From: Sciurus carolinensis | Taxonomy: Eukaryota > Chordata > Mammalia > Rodentia > Sciuridae | Direction of reading: 5' to 3' | Assembly (NCBI RefSeq): GCF_902686445.1 | Contig: NC_062227.1 | Location: 22,002,777-22,066,776 of the forward strand | DNA length: 64,000 nucleotides | In this document: piece after piece, positions 36,371 through 48,736 of the stretch | Numbering within the stretch: the stretch's first letter is position 1 | How the letters are laid out: every line of letters starts with the position of its first letter | Made by a program: the position numbers and the translations under genes | The notes under the pieces: model-generated | Seen by the model: only the letters and a program-made list of their open reading frames with translations | Told to the model about the DNA's origin: nothing | The model's database searches: none

Positions 36371-38535
36371 TATTCAGGAAAGCAACTTCATTTTCAGGGC
36401 TTTTCAACCTGCACGGTAGAGTACTGCAAGAGCAATACATAAGGGGATTGTTTAGAAAATATGGAAGGAGAGTGCTCAGATGTTGGGAGCAAAGGGGGAA
36501 CGGGGAAAAGAGTAAATAACGCGATTTTCATGAAGATTTAGTTGTGCATTTCCTCAGAAAATGCATTTCAGTTTTCCTAATACTGCCTGCATAGGGAAAG
36601 CTCAATTCATGGAAATCGAGTCTGTTAGTTATAACAGAAGCACCGTGTATGGTGCAACCTCCACATCTGCGGAGCAAAGTGGGAATGAGGAGGGTAGATG
36701 ATCGGCAAAGTGTCATTGAAATACATACGTGAAACGTTCTCAGAAAAGCAAATTCAATTTCAGGCCTTTTTAACCTGCATATTAGAGTACTGCAAGGGCA
36801 ATGCATAAGTGGCTTGTTTAGAAAATGTGCAGAGAGAATGCTCAGATGTTGCGAGCAAAGTGGGAACAGGAAAATAGCAAATACCACGAGTTTGATGAAG
36901 ATTCAGTCGTGCATTTCCTCAGAAAGCACATTTCAGTTTTCCTAACACTGCGTGCGTAGGGAAAGCTGAATCCATGTAAATCGAAACAGTTTGTTATAAC
37001 AGAAGTACCGTACATCATGCAACCACCACATCTGGTGAGCAAAGTGGGAATGAGGAGGGGAGATGATAGGCAAACTGTCATTGAAATCCATTCGTGAGAC
37101 TTACTCAGTAAAGCAACTTCAATTTCAGGGCTTTTCAACCTACACGTTAGAGTACTGAAAGAGCAATACATAAGGGGATTGTTTAGAAAATGTGGAGAGA
37201 GAATGCTCAGATGTTGGGAGCAAAGTGGGAACGAGGAACAGAGTAAGTACTGCGATTTTCATGAAGATTCAGTCGTGCATTTCCTCAGAAAACGCTTTCA
37301 GTTTTCCTAACACTGCATGCATAGGGAAAGCTCAATTCATGGAAATCAAAACTGGTAGTTATAAGAGAAGTGCCGAGCATGGTGCAACCACCACATCTGC
37401 GGAGCAAAGTGGGAATGAGGAGGGGATGATAAGCAAAGTGTCATTGAAATCCATTCGAGAAACTTCTCTGAAAAACAACTTCAATTTCAGAGCTTTTCAA
37501 CCTGCATGTTAGAGTACTCAAGAGCAATACATAAGGGGCTTGTTTAGAAAACGTGGAAAGACAATGCTCAGATGTTGGGAGCAAGGTGGAACGAGGAAAA
37601 GAGTAAATACCGCGAGTTTCATGAAGATTCAACAGTGCATTTGCTCAGAAAACGCATTTCAGTTTTCCTAACACTGCGTGCATAGGCAAAGCTCAATTCA
37701 TCGAAATCGAAACTGTTAGTTATAACAGAAGCACCGTGCATGGTGCAACCACCACATCAGCATAGCAAAGTGGAATGAGGAGGGGAGATGATACGCAAAG
37801 TTTCATTGAAATCCATTCGTGAGACTTCTCCGAAAAACAACTTCAATTTCAGAGCTTTTCAATCTGCACGTTAGAGTACTAAAGAGCAATACATAAGGGG
37901 CTTGTTTAGAAAACGTGGAAAGACAATGCTCAGATGTTGAGAGCAAAGTGGAAACGAGGAAAAGAGTAAATACAGTGAGTATGATTCAGTCGTGCATTTG
38001 CACAGAAAAGGAATTTCAGTTTTCCTAACACTGCGTGCATAGGGAAAGCTCAATTCATGGAAATCGAAACTGTTATAACAGAAGCGCCGTGCATGGTGCA
38101 ACCACCACATCTGCTGAGCAAAGTGGGAATGAGGAGGGGAGATGATAGGCAAAGTTTCATTGAAATCAATTCGTGAGACTTACTCAGAAAAGCAACTTTA
38201 ATTTCAGGCCTTTTCAACCTGCACTTTAGAGTACTGCAAGAGCAATACTTAAGGGGATTGTCTATAAAACGTGCAGAGAGAATACTGAGATGTTTGGCGC
38301 AAAGTGGGAAAGAGGAAAAGAGTAAATACCGCGAGTTTCATGAAGATTCATTTGTGCATTTGCTCAGAAAACGCATTTCAGTTTTCCTAACACTGTGTGC
38401 ATAGGGAAAGCTCAATTCATGAAAATCGAAGCTGTTAGTTATAACAGAAGCATCTTGCATGGTGCAACAAACACATCTGTCGAGCAAAGTGGAAATCTGG
38501 AGGGGAGATGATAGGCAAAGATTCATTGAAATCCA
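36371..38535 (-). repeat. Satellite block S6: variant C between two D blocks
   Basis: About six copies of variant C, with GAGTACTGCAAGAGCAATAC and TTTTCCTAACACTGC marks. It separates the two D islands, whose edges look alike (compare 35,990-36,230 with 38,530-38,770). Confidence 0.85.
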
Positions 38536-41099
38536 TTCGTGAAACTCTCTTAGAAAAGCACCTTCAATTTCAGCCCTTTTCAAACTGCAAGTTAGAGTCC
38601 TGCAACAGCAGTACAAAAGGGGCTTTTGCAGAAAACCTGGAGGTAGAATGCTGAGATATTGGGAGCAAAGTGGGAACAAGGAAAAGAGAATGTTTCCCGA
38701 CTTTCAAGAAAATACAGTCGTGCATTTGCTCAGAGAACGCATTTCAGTTCCTGTCTAAAACTGCGTGTATAAGGAAAGCTCAACTGATGGAAATCGAAAC
38801 TGTTTGTTAAAAAAGAAGCACCATGCATGGTGGAACAACCACATCTATGGACCAAAGTGGGAATGTGTTCGGGAGGTGACAGGCAAAGTTTCATTGATAT
38901 CCATTCGTGAAACTTTCTCAGAAAAGCAACTTCATTTTCAGCCCTTTTCACACTGCAAGAGACCTACATATGGGGCTTGTTGAGAAAACGTGGTGAAAGA
39001 GTGCTGAGATGTTGGGAGCAGAGTGTGAATGAGGAAAAGGGAAAGGACCCCGAGTTTCATGAGAATTCAGTCGTGCATTTGCTGAGAAAACTCAATGAAG
39101 ATTCTGCCAAAAATGTGTGCATATGGAAAGTTCAATTCATGGAGACCTAACTGTTTGTTATAACAGAAGTACCGTGCATGTTGGAACCACCACATCTGTG
39201 GAGCAAAGTGGGAATGAGGAGGGGATATGATAGGCAAAGTTTCATTGAAATCCATTCGTGAAAGTTTCTCAGAAAAGCACTTTCAATTTCAGCACTTTTC
39301 ATCCTGGAAGTTAGACATTGCAACAGCAATACAAAAGGGGCTTATCCAGAAAACCTGGAGGTAGAATGCTCAGATGTTGAGAGCAAAGTGTGAACAAGGA
39401 AAAGATAAAGTTTCCTGAGTCTCATCAAAATTCAGTCTTCCATTTGCTCAGAAAACACATTCCAGTTCTTGTCTAAAACTGCGTGTATAAGGAAAGCTCA
39501 ATTTAAGGAAATCGAAACTGTTTGTTATAACAGAAGCACCATGCATGGTGGAACCACCACAACTGCGGGGCCAAGTGGGAATGACGAGGGGACATTATAG
39601 GCAAAGTTTCATTGAAATCCATTCGTGAAACTTTCTCAGAAAAGCACCTTCAATTTCAGCCCTTTTCAAACTGCAAGTTAGAGTCCTGCAACAGCAGAAC
39701 AAAAGGGACTTTTCCAGAAAATCTGGAGGTAGAATGCTCAGATGTTGGGAGCAAAGTGGGAACAAGGAAAAGAGAAAGATTCCCGAGTTTCATCAAAATT
39801 CAGTCATGCATTTGCTCAGAAAACGCATTTCAGTTCCTGTCATAAACTGCATGTATGAGGAAAGCTCAATTGATGGAAAATGAAACTGTTTGTTATAACA
39901 GAAGTACCGTGCATGGTGGAACCACCACATCTGCGGACCAAGTGGGAATGAGTTGGGGAGATGACTGGCAAAGTGTCATTGAAATCCATTCGTGAAACTT
40001 TTTCAGAAAAGCACCTTCAATTTCAGCCCTTTTCAACCTGCAAGTGAGAGTCCTGCAACAGCAGTAAAAAAAGGGGCTTTTCCAGAAAAACTGGAGGTTG
40101 AATGCTCAGATGTTGGGAGCAAAGTGGAAACAAGGAAAAGAGAAAGTTTCCCGAGTTTCATCACAATTCACTCTTGCATTTGCTCAGAACACACATTTCA
40201 GTTCCTGTCTAAAACTGCGTGTATAAGGAAAGCTTAATTGATGGAAAATGAAACTGTTTGTTATAACAGAAGCACCATGCGTAGTGGAACCACCACATCT
40301 GGGGAGCAAAGTGGGAATGAGGAGGGGAGATAATAGGCAAAGTTTCATTGAAATCCATTCGTGAAACTTTCTCAGGAAAGCACCTTCAATTTCAGCCCTT
40401 TTCATCCTGGAAGTTAGACTTTGCAACAGCAATACAAAAGGGGCTTTTCCAGAAAACCTGGAGGGAGAATGCTCAGATGTTGGGAGCAAAGTAGGAAGAA
40501 GGAAAACAGAAAGTTTCCCGAGTTTCATCAAAATACAGTCGTGCATTTGCTCAGAAAATGCATTTCAGTTGCTGCCTAAAAGTGCGTGCATAGGGAAATT
40601 TGAATATCATGGAAAATGAAACTGTTTGTTATAACAGAAGAACCATGCATGGTGGAACCACCACATCTGCGGACTAGAGTGGGAATGAGTTGGGGAGATG
40701 ACAGGCAAAGTTTCATTGAAATCCATTGGAGAAACTTTCTCACAAAAGCACCTTCAATTTCAGCACTTTTCATTCTGCACGTTAGAATTCTACTAGAGTA
40801 GTACAAAGGGGCTTGTTTAGAAAACGTGGAGAGAGAGTGCTGAGATGTTGGGAGCACAGTGGGAATGAGGAAAAGAGAAAGTACCCCAAGTTTCATGAAA
40901 ATTCAGTGGTGCATTTGCTCAGAAAACACAATTCAGTTGCTGACAAAAAGTGCGTGCATAGGAAAAGCTCAACTCAAGGAAATCGATACTGTTTGTTTTA
41001 ACAGAAGCACCATGCATGGTGGAACCACCACATCTGCGGAGCAAAGTAGGAATGACGAGGGGAGATGACAGGCAAAGATTCATTGAAATCCATTCGTGA
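38536..41099 (-). repeat. Satellite block S7: variant D
   Basis: About seven copies of variant D (CAACAGCAGTACAAAAGG, CCAGAAAACCTGGAGGTAG, CAGTTCCTGTCTAAAACTGC, TTTCCCGAGTTTCATC). A B-like copy near 40,810-40,990 shows mixing at the right edge. Confidence 0.85.
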
Positions 41100-44000
41100 A
41101 ACGTTCTCAGAAAAGCAACTTCAATTTCAGGCCTATTCAGCCTGCACGTTCGAGTACTGCAAGAGCAATACATAAGGTGCTCGTATAGAAAACGTGGAGA
41201 GAGAATGCTCAAATGTTGGGAGTAAATTGGGAACAGGGAACAGAGTAAAAACTGCGAGTTTCATGAAGATTCAACAGTGCATTTGCTCCGAAAACGCATT
41301 TCAGTTTTCCTAACACTGCGTGCATAGGCAAAGCTCAATTCATGGAAATCGAAACTGTTAGTTATAACAGAAGGACCGTGCATGGTGCAACCACCACATC
41401 TGCGGAGCAAAGTGGGAATGAGGAGGGGAAATGATAGGCAAAGTGTCATTGAAATCCATTCGTGAAACGTTTTCAGAAAAGCAACTTCAATTTCAGGGCT
41501 TTTCAACATGCACGTTAGAGTACTGCAAGAGCAATACATAAGGGGCTTGAATAGAAAACGTGGAGAGAGAATTTTCAGATGTTGGGAGCAAAGTGAGAAC
41601 GAGGAAAAGAGAAAACACCGCGAGTTTCATGAAGATTCAACAGTGCATTTGCTCAGAAAACGCATTTCAGTTTTCCTAACACTGCGTGCAAAGGCAAAGC
41701 TCAATTCATGGAAATCAAAACTGTTAGTTATAACAGAAGCACCGTGCATGGTGCAACCACCACATCAGCAGAGCAAAGTGCGAATGAGGAGGGGAGATGA
41801 TAGGCAAAGTGTCATTGAAATCCATTCTTGAAACGCTCTCAGAAAAACAACTTCATTTTCAGGGCTTTTCCACCTGCACGTTAGAGTACTGCAAGAGAAA
41901 TACATAAAGGGCTTGTATAGAAAAGGTGGAGAGAGAATGCTCAGATGTTGGGACCAAAGTGAGAACGAGGAAAAGAGAAAGCACCGCGAGTTTCATGAAG
42001 ATTCAACAGTGCATTTGCTCAGAAAACGCATTTCAGTTTTCCGAACACTGTGTTCATAGGGAAAGCTCAATTCATGGAAATCGAAACTGTTAGTTATAAC
42101 AGAAGGACCGAGCATGGTACAAGCACCACATCTGCGGAGCAAAGTGGGAATGAGGAGGGGAGATGATAGGCAAAGTGTCATTGAAATCCATTCGTGAAAC
42201 CTTTTCAGAAAAGCAAATTCATTTTCAGGGCTATTCAACATGCACGTTAGAGTACTGCAAGACCAATACATGAGGGGCTTGTATAGACAACGTGGGGAGA
42301 GAATGCTCAGATGTTGGGAGCAAAGTAGGAATGAGGAAAACAGAAAATACCACGAGTTTCATGAATATTCAGTCGTGCATTTGCTCAGAAAACACATTTC
42401 AGTGTCCCTAACACTGTGTGCATAGGCAAGGCTCAATTCATGGAAATCGAAACTGTTAGTTATAACATAAGCACCGTGCTTGGTGCAACCACCACATCTC
42501 TGTAGCAAAATGGGAATGAGGAGGGGAAATGATAGGCAAAGGGTCATTGAAATCCATTCGTGAAACGTTTTCAGAAAAGCAACTTCACTTTCAGGACTTT
42601 TCAACATGCACGTTAGAGTACTGGAAGACAAACACATAAGGGGCTTGTATAGAAAACGTGGAGAGAGAATGCTCAGATGTTGGGGGCAAAGTGGGAATGA
42701 GGAAAACAGAAAATACCACGAATTTCATGAATATTCATTCAGTCGTGCATTTGCTCAGAAAACGCAGTTCAGTTTTCCTAACACTGCGTGCATAGGCAAA
42801 GCTCAATTCATGGAAATCGAAACTGTTAGTTATAACAGAAGCACCGTGCATGCTGCAACCACCACAGCTGCGAACCAAAGAGGGAATGAGGAGGGGAGAT
42901 GATAGGAAAAGTGTCATTGAAATCTAGTCGTGCAACGTTTTCAGAAAAGCAACTTAAATTTCAGGCCTTTTCAACCTGCACTTTCGAGTACTGCAAGAAA
43001 AATACATAAGGGGCTTGTATAGAAAACGTGGGGAGAGAATGCTCAGATGTTGGGAGCAAAGTGAGAACTAGAAATAGAGAAAACATCGTGAGTTTCATGA
43101 ATATTCAGTCGTGCATTTGCTCAGAAAACGTATTTCTGTTTTACTAACACTGCGTGCATTGGCAAAGCTCAATTCATGGAAATCGAAACTGTTAGTTATA
43201 ACAGAAGGACCGTGCATGGTACAACCAACACATCTGCGGAGCAAAGTGGGAATTAGGAGGGTAGATGATAGGCAAAGTTTCATTGAAATCCATTCGGGAA
43301 ACCTTTTCAGAAAAGCAACTTCATTTTCAGGGCTTTTCAACCTGCACGTTAGAGTACTGGAAGAGCAATACTTAAGGGGTTGTATAGAAAACGTGGAGAG
43401 AGAATGCTCAGATGTTGGGAGCAAAGTGAGAAAGAGGAAAAGAGAAAGCACCTGCGAGTTTCATGAATATTCAGTCGTGCATTTGCTCAGAAAACGCATT
43501 TTTGTTTTCCTAACACTGTGTGCATAGGGACAGCTCAATTCATGGAAATCGAAACTGTTAGTTATAACAGAAGCACCGTGCATGGTGCAACCACCACATC
43601 AGCAGAGCAAAGTGGGAATGAGGAGGGGATATGATGAGCAATGTGTCATTGAAATAAATTCGTGACAGTTACTCAGAAAGGCAACTTCAATTTCAGGGCA
43701 TTTCAGCCTGCACGTTCGAGTACTGCAAGAGTAATACATAAGGGGCTCGTATAGACAACGTGGAGAGAGAATGCTGAGATATTGGGAGTAAATTGGGAAT
43801 CAGGAAAAGACTAAAAATCGCGAGTTTCATGAAGATTCAACAGTGCATTTGCTCTGAAAACGCATTTCAGTTTTCGTAACACTGCGTGCATAGGCAAACT
43901 CAATTCATGGAAATCGAAACTGTTAGTTATAACAAAGGACCGTGCATGGTACAACCACCAAATCTGCGGAGCCAAGTGGGAATGAGGAGGGGAGATGATA

Positions 44001-46854
44001 GGCAAAGTGTCATTGAAATCCATTCGTGAAACCTTTTCAGAAAATCCAATTCATTTTCAGGGCTTTTCAACCTGCACGTTAGAGTACTGGAAGAGCAATA
44101 CATAAGGGGCTTGTATAGAAAACGTGGAGAGAGAATGCTCAGATGTTGGCTGCAAAGTGAGAATAAGGAAAAGAGTAAACACGGCGAGTTTCATGAACAT
44201 TCAACAGTGTAGTTGCTCAGAAAACGCATTTCAGTTTTCCTAACAATGCGTGCATACGCAAAGCTCAATTCATATATATCGAAACTGTTAGTTATAACAG
44301 AAGGACCGTGCATGGTGCAACCCTCACATCAGCGGAGCAAAGTGGGAATGAGGAGGGGAGATGATACGCAAAGTGTCATTGAAATCCATTCGTGAGAGTT
44401 ACTCAGAAAAGCAACTTCAATTTCAGGGCTTTTCAACCGGCATGTTAGAATACTGAAAGTGCAATACATAAGGGGCTTGTATAGAAAACGTGGAGAGAGA
44501 ATGCTCAGATGTTGGGAGCAAAGTGAGAATGTTGAAAAGAGGAAGCTCTGCGAGTTTCATGAACATTCAGTCGTGCATTTGCTCAGAAAACGCATTTTAA
44601 TTTTCCTAACCCTGCGTGCATAGGCAAAGCTCAATTAATGGAAATCGAAAGTGTTAGATATAACAGAAGCACCGTGCATGGTGCAACATCCACATCAGCA
44701 GAGCAAAGTGGGAATGAGGAGGGGAGATGATAGGCAAAGTGTCATTGAAATCCATTCGTGAAACGTTCTCAGAAAAGGAATTTCAATTTCAGGGCTTTTC
44801 AACCTGCACGTTAGAGTACTGCAAGAACAATACAAAAGGGGCTTGTATAGAAAACGTGGAGACCGAATGCTCAGATGTTGGCTGCAAAGTAAGAACGAGG
44901 AAAAGAAAAAACACCGCGACTTTCATGAAGATTCAACAGTGCATTTGCTCCGAAAACGCATTTCAGTTTTCCTAACACTGCGTGCATAGGCAAAGCTCAA
45001 TTCATGGAAATCGAAAGTGTTAGTTATAAGAGAAGGACCGTGCATGGTGCAACCCGCACATCAGCGGAGTAAAGTGGGAATGAGGAGGGGAGATGATAGG
45101 CAAAGTGTCATTGAAATCCAGTCGTGGAACGCTATCAGCAAAGCAACTTCAATTTCAGGGCTTTTCAAAATGCACGTTTGAGTACTGTAAGAGAAATACA
45201 TAAAGGCTTGTATAGAAAACGTGGAGAGAGAATGCTCAGATGTTGGGAGCAAAGTGAGAAAGAGGAAAAGAGAAAACACCGCGAGTTTCATGAAGATTCA
45301 GTCGTGCATTTGCTCAGAAAACGCATTTCAGTTTTCCTAACACTGCGTGCATAGGCAAAGCTCAATTCATGGAAATCGAAACTGTTAGTAATAACAGAAG
45401 CACCGTACATGGTGAAACCACCACATCTGCGGAGTAAAGTGGGAATGAGAAGGGGAGATGATAGGGAAAGTGTAATTGAAATCCAGTCGTGAAACGTTTT
45501 CAGAAGAGCAACTTCAATTTCAGGGCATTTCAGCCTGCACGTTCGAGTACTGCAAGAGTAATACATAAGGGGCTTGTATAGAAAACGTGGAGAGAGAATT
45601 CTCAGTTGTTGGGAGTAAATTGGGAAGCAGGAAAAGAGTAAAAACCGCGAATTTCATGAAGATTCAACAGTGCATTTGATCAGAAAACGCATTTCAGTTT
45701 TCCTAAAACTGCGTGCATAGGGAAAGCTCAATTCATGGAAATCGAAACTGTTAGTTATAACAGAAGCACCGTGCATGCTGCAACAACCACATCTGCGGAG
45801 CAAAGTGGGAATGAGGAGGGGAGATGATAGGCAAAGTGTCATTGAAATCCATTTGTGAGAGTTACTCAGAAAAGCAAATTCAATTTCAGGGCTTTTCAAC
45901 CTGCACGTTAGAGTACTGCAAGAGCAATACATAAGGGGTTCGTATAGAAATCGTGGAGAGAGAATGCTCAGATGTTGGGAGTAAATTGGGAACCAGGAGA
46001 AGAGTAAAAACCACGAGTTTCATGAAGATTCAACAGTGCATTTGCTCAGAAAACGCATTTAAGTTTTCCTAACACTGCGTGCATAGGCAAAGCTCAATTC
46101 ATGGAAATCGAAACTGTTAGTTATAACAGAAGCACCGTGCTTGGTGCATCCACCACATCTGCGGAGCAAAGTGGGAATGAGGAGGGGAGATGATAGGCAA
46201 AGTGTCATTGAAATCCATTTGTGAAACGTTTCAGAAGAGAAACTTCAATTTTAGGCCTTTTCAACCTGCATGTTAGAGTACTGGAAGAGCAATACATAAG
46301 GGGCTTGTATAGAAAACGTGGAGAGAGAATGCTCAGATGTTGGGAGCAAAGTGAGAATGAGGAAAAGAGAAAGCTCCACGAGTTTCATGAATATTCAGTC
46401 GTGCAATTGCTCAGAATACGCATTTCACTTTTCCTAACACTGCGTGCATAGGCAAAGCTCAATTAATGCAAATCCAAACTGTTAGTTATAACAGAAGAAC
46501 CGTGCGTGGTGCAACCACCATATCAGCAGAGAAAAGTGGGAATGAGGAGGGGAGATGATAGGCAAAGTGCCATTGAAATCCATTCGTGAAACGTTCTCAG
46601 AAAAGCAACTTCAATTTCAGGGCTTTTCAACCTGCACGTTAGAGTCATGTAATAGCAATACATAAGGGGCTTGTATAGAAAACGTGGAGACTGAATGCTC
46701 AGATGTTGGAATCAAAGTGAGAACGAGGAAAAGAGAAAACAGCGCGAGTTTTATGAAGATTCAACAGTGCATTTGCTCAGAAAACGCATTTCAGTTTTCC
46801 TAACACTGCGTGCATAGGCAAAGCTCAATTCATTGAAATCGAAATTGTTCGTTA
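41100..46854 (-). repeat. Satellite block S8: variant C', ending at the gap
   Basis: About 16 copies of a C-like subvariant: CTTGTATAGAAAACGTGG, AAAGTGAGAACGAGGAAAAG, GAAGATTCAACAGTGCATTTG, GCATAGGCAAAGCTC. These copies look more alike than those of S1-S3, suggesting later amplification. The last copy is cut by the run of N, so the true end of the array is not seen. Confidence 0.9.
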
Positions 46855-47054
46855 NNNNNNNNNNNNNNNNNNNNNNNNNNNNNNNNNNNNNNNNNNNNNN
46901 NNNNNNNNNNNNNNNNNNNNNNNNNNNNNNNNNNNNNNNNNNNNNNNNNNNNNNNNNNNNNNNNNNNNNNNNNNNNNNNNNNNNNNNNNNNNNNNNNNNN
47001 NNNNNNNNNNNNNNNNNNNNNNNNNNNNNNNNNNNNNNNNNNNNNNNNNNNNNN
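46855..47054. other. Assembly gap of exactly 200 N
   Basis: A run of 200 unknown bases. The sequence on the left is satellite and on the right is ERV2 gag. A round length is typical of a placeholder, so the real distance and even the adjacency of the two sides are unproven. Confidence 0.97.
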
Positions 47055-47849
47055 TGTGGCATGTTGCTTTTAAATGACCCGCTTGTCCACAGCTAAAACA
47101 TTTCCTTGGTTCTGGTTTAGATTTCCCTCCAAATCCCTGAGAAACAATATTAGCAAGTGTCTGGGTCTGTCTGTCTATAGCAGCAACAAATGCCGCATTA
47201 TTTCCTGTAGATTCATTAATATCTTTACATACTCTCAGATAAGTAGTAAGATCTTTATTTTTCCAAGGTCTAATTGCTTCTTTACACCACTTATTAACCT
47301 GTTCATAAGCCAATTGTTTTACCAAAGGCATTGCAGAGTCAGCGTCCCCAAAAATTCTTGAAGCAGTCTGTATTAACCTGTCTACAAAATCTGCATACGG
47401 CTCATTGTTTCCTTGAGTAACTTTAGACAACTGTCCCTGTAAGTCTCCAGTTCCTTGTAATGTTTTCCAAGCCTTAGTTGCGGCTACTGCTATTTGAGCA
47501 TAAACCGCTGGATGATAATTAACTTGAGCCTGTACCCCTTCATAAGGCCCCGTTCCCATTAACATATCTCTGTCTACTGTGGATTTCCTGCAGCTGCGTT
47601 ACGCCTTGCAGTATCTGTTGAAAGTTCCTGCCAAGACGTCTTCCACATAAGGTACTGCCCTCCTGATAATGTGGCTCTAGCTAAATTAGTCCAATCTAGA
47701 GGTAATAAATTTAGAGACATCATGGTTTCCACCAGAGACACCGTAAAGGCAGATTGAGGCCCATAAGTACTGACAGCTTCCTTTAGCTGTTTGACCATTT
47801 TAAAATCTATAGGTTGGTGATAACGTTGTTGCTGTGCGTCCTCAAACAC
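47055..47849 (-). pseudogene. gag: ERV2 gag, capsid and nucleocapsid portion (frameshifted)
   Basis: Two frames cover capsid to nucleocapsid. 47,574-47,849 encodes an N-terminal capsid part beginning near YHQPIDFKMVKQLKEA. 47,055-47,565 continues in another frame with the major homology region VTQGNNEPYADFVDRL and the conserved IFGDADSAMPLVKQL. It ends in one zinc knuckle CFSCGQAGHLKATC (CX2CX4HX4C). The capsid forms the virion shell and the knuckle binds genomic RNA. A one-base frame break near 47,570 separates the two parts and another near 47,890 separates capsid from matrix. The sequence runs into the gap directly after the knuckle, so a second knuckle cannot be judged. Either break could be a real mutation or a sequencing error. 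Confidence 0.85.
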
Positions 47850-47895
47850 TGGATAAACGCTATCTTCCTGTACTGTAGACCATCCTGTATGTCTA

Positions 47896-48414
47896 CTAGA
47901 CCCAGTAACAGGAGGGATCCATTGGGGGTGCAGAGGGTGTAACAGGCACCAGAGGGCGCTCCTTCCCCAATTTTAATTTTTGTACCCTTTGTTCCAGTTC
48001 CTCTCCTGAGAGTTCCCCTTCAGAGTCAGAACCCATTTCACTTCCCCCTCCTATTTCACTTCTCCTTCCTGAAGTACATGACTGTTCCTCTTTAATTTCT
48101 TCTAAAACTTGACTTCCCTCTTCTAAAGATTTTTGTGAACTTGGCTTTTTACTTTGTAAGCAAGATTTAATCAAAGACCAGATGGCTAGAGTCCCCACAG
48201 GGAGTGATACCTGTTTGTCTGCTACGTGCAGATCTTCTCCTAGCTGTTCCCATTGAGGTATGTTTAACAACCCCTCCTCCAGAAACCAAGGGGATACCTT
48301 TTCTATTGTATCTAAGAATGTACGTGCTGTCTTTGCCTTTAATGGAGTGCCGTTGCTCTTTAACAGTTCCCGGAGGGGCTGTTGCATCCTAGTCTTAGAT
48401 AGTTCCGTTCCCAT
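47896..48414 (-). pseudogene. gag: ERV2 gag, matrix and linker portion
   Basis: An open frame of about 172 codons from MGTELSK (ATG complement at 48,412-48,414). Seven more in-frame codons lie upstream, but the myristoylation-type MG start matches ERV1 and ERV3 and is preferred. Residues 1-100 are matrix-like, with a SPWFLEEGLL segment. An acidic, Ser/Glu-rich linker follows (about 110-145), then TPSAPPM near the end. That holds a P(S/T)AP late-domain motif, which in retroviruses recruits the ESCRT protein TSG101 for budding. The frame stops at 47,896, just before capsid, because of a one-base shift. Of all gag pieces in the window this is the longest uninterrupted one. Confidence 0.83.
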
Positions 48415-48715
48415 GATGTAATAATCCACTAGCACTAAGACTTAAGAAGACTACACACACAAACCAAACAAGGAGAACAAAAGAAAAGACAAGAACACAC
48501 ATCAATCGCTTATCACACATTGACAAAGAACTACATATACTTCTGTTTTAGCTCAGGCTCGCAGCCTCTTTCCTGTTAACTCAGGCTCGCAGCCTCTTTC
48601 CTTTTTCCTTTACACTCAGGCTCACAGCCGTTTTATGTGTCTAGAGATCAGGTTCGCAACCTCTTTCAAACTTTATACTTTACCTGTTGATTACTTACCT
48701 ATCGTGTTACTGAGC
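48415..48715 (-). other. ERV2 leader with hairpin repeats and splice donor
   Basis: Untranslated leader between the primer-binding site and gag. Four copies of a 13-base inverted repeat occur on the plus strand at 48,555-48,567, 48,583-48,595, 48,618-48,630 and 48,650-48,662. Copies 1 and 2 read AGGCTCGCAGCCT, copy 3 AGGCTCACAGCCG and copy 4 AGGTTCGCAACCT. Copy 4 changes both sides of one stem pair, which keeps the stem. A consensus splice donor (sense TAG|GTAAGT, 48,693-48,701) follows the primer-binding site. No open frame of note is present. Confidence 0.8.
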
Positions 48716-48734
48716 TCCCGGGGTTTCGGCACCA
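48716..48734 (-). other. ERV2 primer-binding site, tRNA-Phe type
   Basis: Sense TGGTGCCGAAACCCCGGGA, two bases inside the LTR. It matches the ERV1 site with one extra C in the run, and is again complementary to tRNA-Phe. Confidence 0.85.
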
Positions 48735-48736
48735 CC

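Noticed and set aside
1..46854. CRISPR-like or gene-cluster interpretation of the regular repeats
   Set aside because: Units are ~366 bp and head-to-tail without unique spacers, in a eukaryotic context; this is satellite DNA.
46751..47096. Open frames containing runs of unknown residues across the gap
   Set aside because: They are translations of N bases joining unrelated sequences.
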